From contig CM031615.1 of assembly GCA_018398815.1 (NCBI GenBank), positions 56,905,052 through 56,969,051 on the forward strand: a DNA stretch of 64,000 bases. Reading direction: 5' to 3'. This DNA comes from Conus ventricosus. Taxonomy: Eukaryota > Mollusca > Gastropoda > Neogastropoda > Conidae. A model generated the notes under the pieces. That model searched no databases. It worked only from the letters and a program-made list of their open reading frames with translations, and was not told the origin of the DNA. Position numbers and translations under genes: made by a program. Positions 58,161 to 64,000 of the stretch are shown in pieces. Each line of letters begins with the position of its first letter. The stretch's first letter is position 1.

Positions 58161-61100
58161 GTTTTTTAAAAGGAAGACTGGTTGCCCAGGGGGAAAGTCT
58201 CCCCAAAAAAATTTTGATCCCAGATGTTAAAACCTGGGACTGCCTTTGCCATCCCTTGCACGCAAGGTGTGTAAAAAAAATAAGCCATTTTAAACAGGTT
58301 TAGAAGGGAATAAAAACCCACAAGTTTATTTCCCTGGGGAAAGAAAATTAAAAAGGTGGGCTCAAAAATTCTACTTTTAAATTAGCTTGCTGTCCATACT
58401 GCGAAGTTTTTAGATTGGGGGTGGTGGATGCTTTAGACACCGGATATGTTTTTTCCAAAAGTTGTGCCGTGGGGCTTTCAAAGCCCAAATTTTCCATCTT
58501 TAACCCTATAGGCCCGACTGCAGATTTATCGCGTTTCGGGCCCCCGGGGAAAAGTGCAAAACGGGGAAACCCCCATGCTGTCAGTGTATTTCCGGTTGAA
58601 AAAAAATCTTTAAAATTTTTAAAAAAAGAGTTTTTAAATGAGTTTTCCCAAAAAAACTAAATCGATACGGGGAAAAGTATCCCCCATTAATGACAGACGC
58701 ATGTCAGACTAAAAGGGTTTCAAAAAATCATAGTTAAATAAAAGGGAGGCAGGGGTTTAAATATTTTGTTTTTAAGCCTCCAGGGGGGGGGCTTTTGTAA
58801 TGTTGTGAAATCGGGAAACAGATGTTTGTACACGAAATAGTAATTTGACTTTTTCTATAAAAATCTGTTGTCTTGCATGTTACGTTTGTTATTGGTTTTG
58901 TGTCAGGGGAATAATAAAGGGGGATCACCCTTCATTTATTTGGGGTGTTCATTGCTAGCCCAGAAAAAAACATCGATCTTCATCCATTTTAGCCCCCTTC
59001 CCCCCAAAACCCCCCCACCTTCATTTGAATTTTTTTTTAAATTTAAAGGAAAAACCAAATAATCCACAAAACAAAAAACCCGGGTAAATTATTTTTTAAG
59101 GGGATTTGAAATATACCCTAAGTTTTCTTTAGGGTGCCGAAACCCATTTTTGTGTGTGTTTTTTTGTCTTGAAGAGCGTTTGTTTTTTCCGTGTTGCAAA
59201 AGCTTAGACTGGTTTCTGGGGAAAGCTTTCCTGGGGCTTAAAGAGGGGCGCTTTAAAGGGGCCCTTTCCCCCTGGTAAACCCCTTGACTACTTTGGGCCC
59301 CCGCCAGTTTAGAACTACCTTCAGAGAGGGGGCTGGGGGACCCGGATCATTTTTTAAAAGTTTTTTTTGGTTGGCAAGGGATAAGTTTTTGGAATAGTGT
59401 TGACTTTAGTGAATAAATCTTTTGTTTAAATTTGTGTTTCTTGTTTTTAAATTTTTTGTTTTTTTTTTTGGTCTGTCTGTGTTTGGTCAGATTTTTACTG
59501 TAAAAAGAGGTAGGGGGTGTGGTGTTTTGTGGTGTGTGTTTTGTGTGTGTGTGTGTGTTTGTGTGTGTGTGTTGTGTGTGTGTGTGGTGCACTCTGTTAA
59601 CTTTTTAAAAGAGGAAATTTATCTTTTGGGGCATGGGTAAAACAGGGAATTTTTGTTTCACTTTACAGAGAGAGATGATAAAGGGAAAAATTCTTTGTTA
59701 CTTTTGTTAGTTTGGTGGGGTTCCCTTTTTTTTAAGGGGTTTTTTTTTCTTGGGGGGCTAGGGAGGATAAAATAGTGGGAAAAACCAGAAATATGCCGTT
59801 AAGACCCCTTTTGCTACCCCAAACCCACGTTTTTGGGCAAAAGTGGCCAAAAAGCCCCCTTTTCCCTGTTCTTGACAAGTAAAAAAAATTTAAGGACCCT
59901 CCCAAAAAAAAACCTACTGGGTAGGGTTATCCGTTTTCAATACTAATTTACTATATTTTTTGATTTCGGGTTTTGTTTATCCTTTGTTTTTCCCTGATCA
60001 TTTTAAATTAACACATTTTCGCGCAAAACTTTTTTAAAGGGAGTCTCTGTCTTCATGTGAAAAAACTACAGTCTTTAACTGTTCTCAAAAGTTTTTTTAA
60101 AACTGAGTTTTATTTCTGGCTTTAAAACCACACCCCTTAATCCCAGCATGTCTTCCGGGGAAAGCTAGTTTCAAACAAAGTGTTTTCTTTTTTTAACATG
60201 TCTTTTCTGCCGAACAGTCTTTCTATAAAAAAGGGTGTTTTGCTTCCTTCAAAACAGTCTAAAAAAAACTTTTTAAACACCACTCAGTTTATTGTAGGAT
60301 TAACAAAAAATTTATATGTCACATCCCCCATAAAAATTTTTTCTATCATGATATGCTTTGTTCCATTTAAGTGTTGGACAAAAAAAAAATTTAACATTGT
60401 TTAAAATTTTTTAGCCGTAAACTGTTTGTAATAGGCCCTGGGGCAATTTAATTTTTTTTTCCAAACCAGTCTGCCCACAAATAAATTTGAGCAATGAGGA
60501 GTTTTTGTCATAATTTTTAAATGTCCGGGTTTTTTTGAAGAAAAAAATCTAATCCGGTTATTTTTTTTATTTACTTTCTGCCCAAAACTTGTTCAGTATA
60601 AAAAAACCCTACAAGCCTAAAATGTGTAAGATTAACCCAAATTTTTAGTTCTGAAAGTTTTTTTTTCTTTTTAAAGGGAAAACAGTGTTTTTGGTTGCTT
60701 GTTGTTATGATTTTAAATTTTCCTCACCTTTGGGAAAAGAAGGACGATGGTAACGTTAAGGCTTTTTAACGTTTTAAGTTTGCCAGCAAAATTTTAAATT
60801 TTTTTTTATAAGGACATCACTAACGCCCACAACCCCACCCCCTTCCCCACTTTTTTAAAAGGACAAAAAATTTCAAATATCATTGTGGAACGTGTCCCCT
60901 AATTTTTTTTTTGGAAAGAACTGAAATTTTGTAGAAGCTTTTTTTAAAATTTGGTTTCTTTTCTGGGGGAGGATGAAAGCTTTTTCCCTTTCCGGCTTTA
61001 TTTCAATTTTTTCCGGCTTTTGTTTTCTGGCATAAAAACTTACAGGAAAAGGGGCCCAGAGTTGAATGCTTTTCTGAAATTTTTTGAGGGGCCAAAAAAA

Positions 61101-64000
61101 ATTTTAAATGGGTTTTTAAATTTAAAAATTTTATGTCCCTTTTAAAATAGGGGTTTTTGTGCCATTTGCGGGCGGGGTTTTCAAAACTTTTTTATATTCA
61201 TATGGCAGCATTATTTGCTTCTACATTGCGTATTTTGTTCTAGTTTGGGAAAACCCTTTTGTGTCGTTTAACCTCTTTGCGTTTTAATCACCATCTTTAG
61301 TGTATAAAAACCCTTTAAAAAGCGCCTATCTCACCTTTTTGTTCAAAGTCTGCAACGTCGCAAGGGTCTTTTTTTTTAAAGGTTAAAACACCTTACAGGC
61401 GCTAAGGGAATCGGGTTTTCTTCGGGCCCCCGCGACATTTTTAGTACAGTTATTATTTTATTTCCAAAAAAAATTGGCGGGATTTTCCCCTTTTCAGGGT
61501 TTTCCCCCGTTTTGTCTTTGTTTTTTATTTTTAAATGACCCAAACCCTCCCACAAACTAATTTTTTTAAACTGTAAATTGGGAATTGTTTAATTTCTTAA
61601 TCGAATATCCCAGCTTTCCCTGACGGCAGAGCTTTTAAAAACATTTTGGGGGCCTTCCGTCATATAATTTTTCCCCAGTGCTTAGCTCATCTAAATAAAC
61701 CAAAAGAGTAATGAATGAAATGAAAGATAAAGGACTTTTCCCCCTCAAACGTGTTTCATCTGGCGAAACACAAAAAAACTATGAGTGGGTAGATTGCTAG
61801 TTGAAAAAGGGCCTAGCTTTTTTAGCTAGCTCTCTTTAAAAATCGTATTTTGCTTTTCGGGTTTGGGAATGTTAATATTTTTTTTTGTTTTTGAATTTTT
61901 AAATTTTTAAAGGAGTAAGGGTTTTAAGTTATCATTGTTTCCCTTTTAGTGAGAAAAACCCGTAATAACCATCAGGTATTTTTAAAATTTGTTTAACTTT
62001 CTTTTGGTTCCCCTTTTTCATATTTTTTTAATCTTGTTATTCTTCCTGGATTCAGTTATTTTAAAACCCATCCCGACTTTTTTGGAATATTTCTTTGGAC
62101 CCGCGACCTTTTCGGGTTCCGCATTGTTTTTTAATACCCATGTTTTTAAAAACAAAAGGGCGGTCTTGATTTGGGTTTTGGTTACAAACTTTTTTTAAAA
62201 AAAAAATTAAAATGGTGCATTCAAATATATGATGAAAAAATATTCTGTTGGGCCGCACTAAAATCCTAAAAATATAGAAAATGATACTTTTCCCCCTTGC
62301 TTTGCCCCACCCCCTGTCCCTTTCAAAAAAAAGGTAAATTACCCCTTAAAGAGCTATCTTAACCCCCTTTTAAAAAAAGGAACTACATCGCGAAAGCTTT
62401 GGTTTGTCATCCGATGCGTTTTATCAGAACCGGGTTAAACTTTGTGTGTTTTGTGCATCAACTGGGTGGGGGGAGTGTCGTATGCTGACCCTTTAAAATT
62501 CATCCTGACCCTTTTGGGTGGGTCGGGGTTTTACGGATTTCATTTTTTTTACACCTTTAGGCGTATTTTGATTTAAATGCGAGCGGGCCCTTACCAAATG
62601 ACAAAAAACCCTTTTAAACTTTTAGCAACTAATAGACATGAAGGGTTTTTTAAAGGATCTGTTAAAGAATTCAATATTAACACCAAGACGGGGCTTTAGA
62701 AAAAAAAAGTTGGAAACTTTAAAACTTTGGTTTTAGGCACCCCTTATTTTTTGGGGGATGCACAGAAAATTTTAAAATTTTACTGGGAATCCTCCTTAAC
62801 AAACTTTCTTTCAAGCGCAAAAGCTTTTCCCTCGGGTCCCTAGAGCAAAAGCATTTTAAAACGCATGGACACATTTATCTTAGACACTTTAAGGGGCCCA
62901 ATAGGGCGGGAATTTGAAAGAAAAAAAAGACTCTATTCGTACTTAGTTTGGGTTTGCTAGGGGCGCAAAACACAGGGAAGATCAAACATAAAAGTCCCTT
63001 TTATGGCTTTGACGCACAAAAAAAAATACTTAGCAAATTTTTGAGGACGCTATTAAATTTTACAGTTGATTTACCTTCAAGTTTTTTTAAAAGATTTCCC
63101 AAAAAATTTTACAATACGCAAGATCGAAGTAGACTTTGCTGTTGGCCTGGTTTATACAGGTGCCTTCTGACCTCAGGGGCTCCCGGTAGGAAAAATAATA
63201 AACTTAATAATGAAAAATTTTTTTAGCAGGCAAATTTTAAAAAGAAGGTTTTGGGGAAAAAAAGACATAAATTCTGGGGCCCGTAATATTACAAGCAGTA
63301 AACAAAAAAACCCCAAAATTAAGTCATCTAAATTCCCCAGGCCCAAAACCCCCCAAAAAACCCTTGAAGATCCCGCAAAGCTCCCGGGGCTTGTTCCCGT
63401 TTACCCGGAAAATGAAAAGACAGCGTTTTTTCTTGGATTAAATGGCTTAGGGTTATCCGGTTTTTTTTTTACTAAAATTAACCCCAAAAATTAAGAAACT
63501 AATGACCATAAATGCTCGGCCTTTAAACCAACTTCTTTGCTTTCCCGGGGGACAAAAACCAGCTGAAAATACCGCCTAAAATACCCGGGGGGGGAGTCTA
63601 TAGCTTTTTCGGGGATTTTTTTAATAAAAAATTTGAAGAGATCAAGCTGTTTTTTTTTCCCCCATTAAAAGGTGGAGGCGATGGCGGGGGAAAGGCCCCT
63701 TAAACTTTGCCCCCCGCTGCCTTTTAATAGCCATCACCAGTGACCTTATTGCAAAACCTAAAAGGGTGGGTTTTAACGTTATAATGTGGGCTCCCTTTCT
63801 CTCTAAACGTTTTCGTTTTTCGTTTCTGCTAGTTTTGTGTCTTCATATAAAATTCTTTGGATAGTTTCTTTTATTCTGCTCACTTGAGTTCGTTAAAATT
63901 TTTTTCCCCGGGTTTGTAGACAGCACTTCTAGTCTTGCTGATCTCTCTTTTTCAAGATCTTTTGTCTTTGGGCTTTCTTTTTTTAATATCCCTGTCCTAA
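58160..64000. other. Homopolymer-inflated low-quality block to window end
   Basis: From about 58160 the sequence takes on the same texture as 50940-54470: stacked runs of A, T, C and G and almost no intact dinucleotide repeats, except a TG-rich stretch at 59520-59590. No exon, splice site or element can be trusted. The remaining NDUFB11 exon(s) may be hidden here. A TTTTTAAA-like pattern recurs throughout. Confidence 0.8.

Overview
This is an animal nuclear genome window with spliced genes. Its mix of (CA)n-type microsatellites, a microsatellite-embedded I-type LINE, CR1-like LINEs, Penelope-like fragments and tRNA-derived SINEs suggests a lophotrochozoan, most likely a gastropod mollusc; that placement is a guess from repeat content only.

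Two host genes can be recognised. (1) On the minus strand, about 12.9-42.2 kb, lie at least 14 exons of ATRIP, the obligate partner of the ATR checkpoint kinase. The N-terminal RPA-binding acidic motif, the coiled coil, the helical-repeat body and the acidic C-terminus with stop codon all read in order with compatible splice phases. Several exons are frameshifted, in at least five places by what looks like one missing base in a C or G run, so this is probably an intact gene in an imperfectly polished assembly. (2) On the plus strand, from 50,353, lie exons 1 and 2 of NDUFB11 (complex I ESSS subunit), with the 3' exon(s) missing or in unreadable sequence.

Layout: 1-4.5 kb, microsatellites, an 18-bp tandem repeat and a tRNA-derived SINE; 4.57-10.56 kb, a nearly full-length, broken I-type LINE (minus strand) inserted in a (TG)n tract; 10.7-11.0 kb, Penelope and SINE fragments; 11.9-42.2 kb, ATRIP, whose introns hold large minisatellites (52-bp, 46/34-bp, 79-bp, 53-bp and 45-bp units), a hAT-like MITE and a Penelope GIY-YIG fragment; 43.0-45.6 kb, two head-to-head copies of a 1.09-kb DNA transposon with compound terminal inverted repeats; 46-49.2 kb, SINE-like repeats and a CR1-like LINE; 50.35-58.2 kb, NDUFB11 with another CR1-like LINE in its intron.

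Main surprise: four ATRIP minisatellites abut splice junctions, and in at least three the repeat unit copies the junction. The 4.7-kb 46/34-bp array is built from the intron 9 acceptor plus the first ~18 nt of exon 10, the 45-bp array from the end of exon 2 plus its GC donor, and the 52-bp array carries the exon 12 acceptor motif. Second: 50.94-54.47 kb and 58.16-64 kb are homopolymer-inflated, low-quality sequence, and 51.9-54.46 kb is a degraded duplicate of 54.8-57.29 kb, including a ruined second copy of NDUFB11 exon 2. This is almost certainly an assembly artefact.
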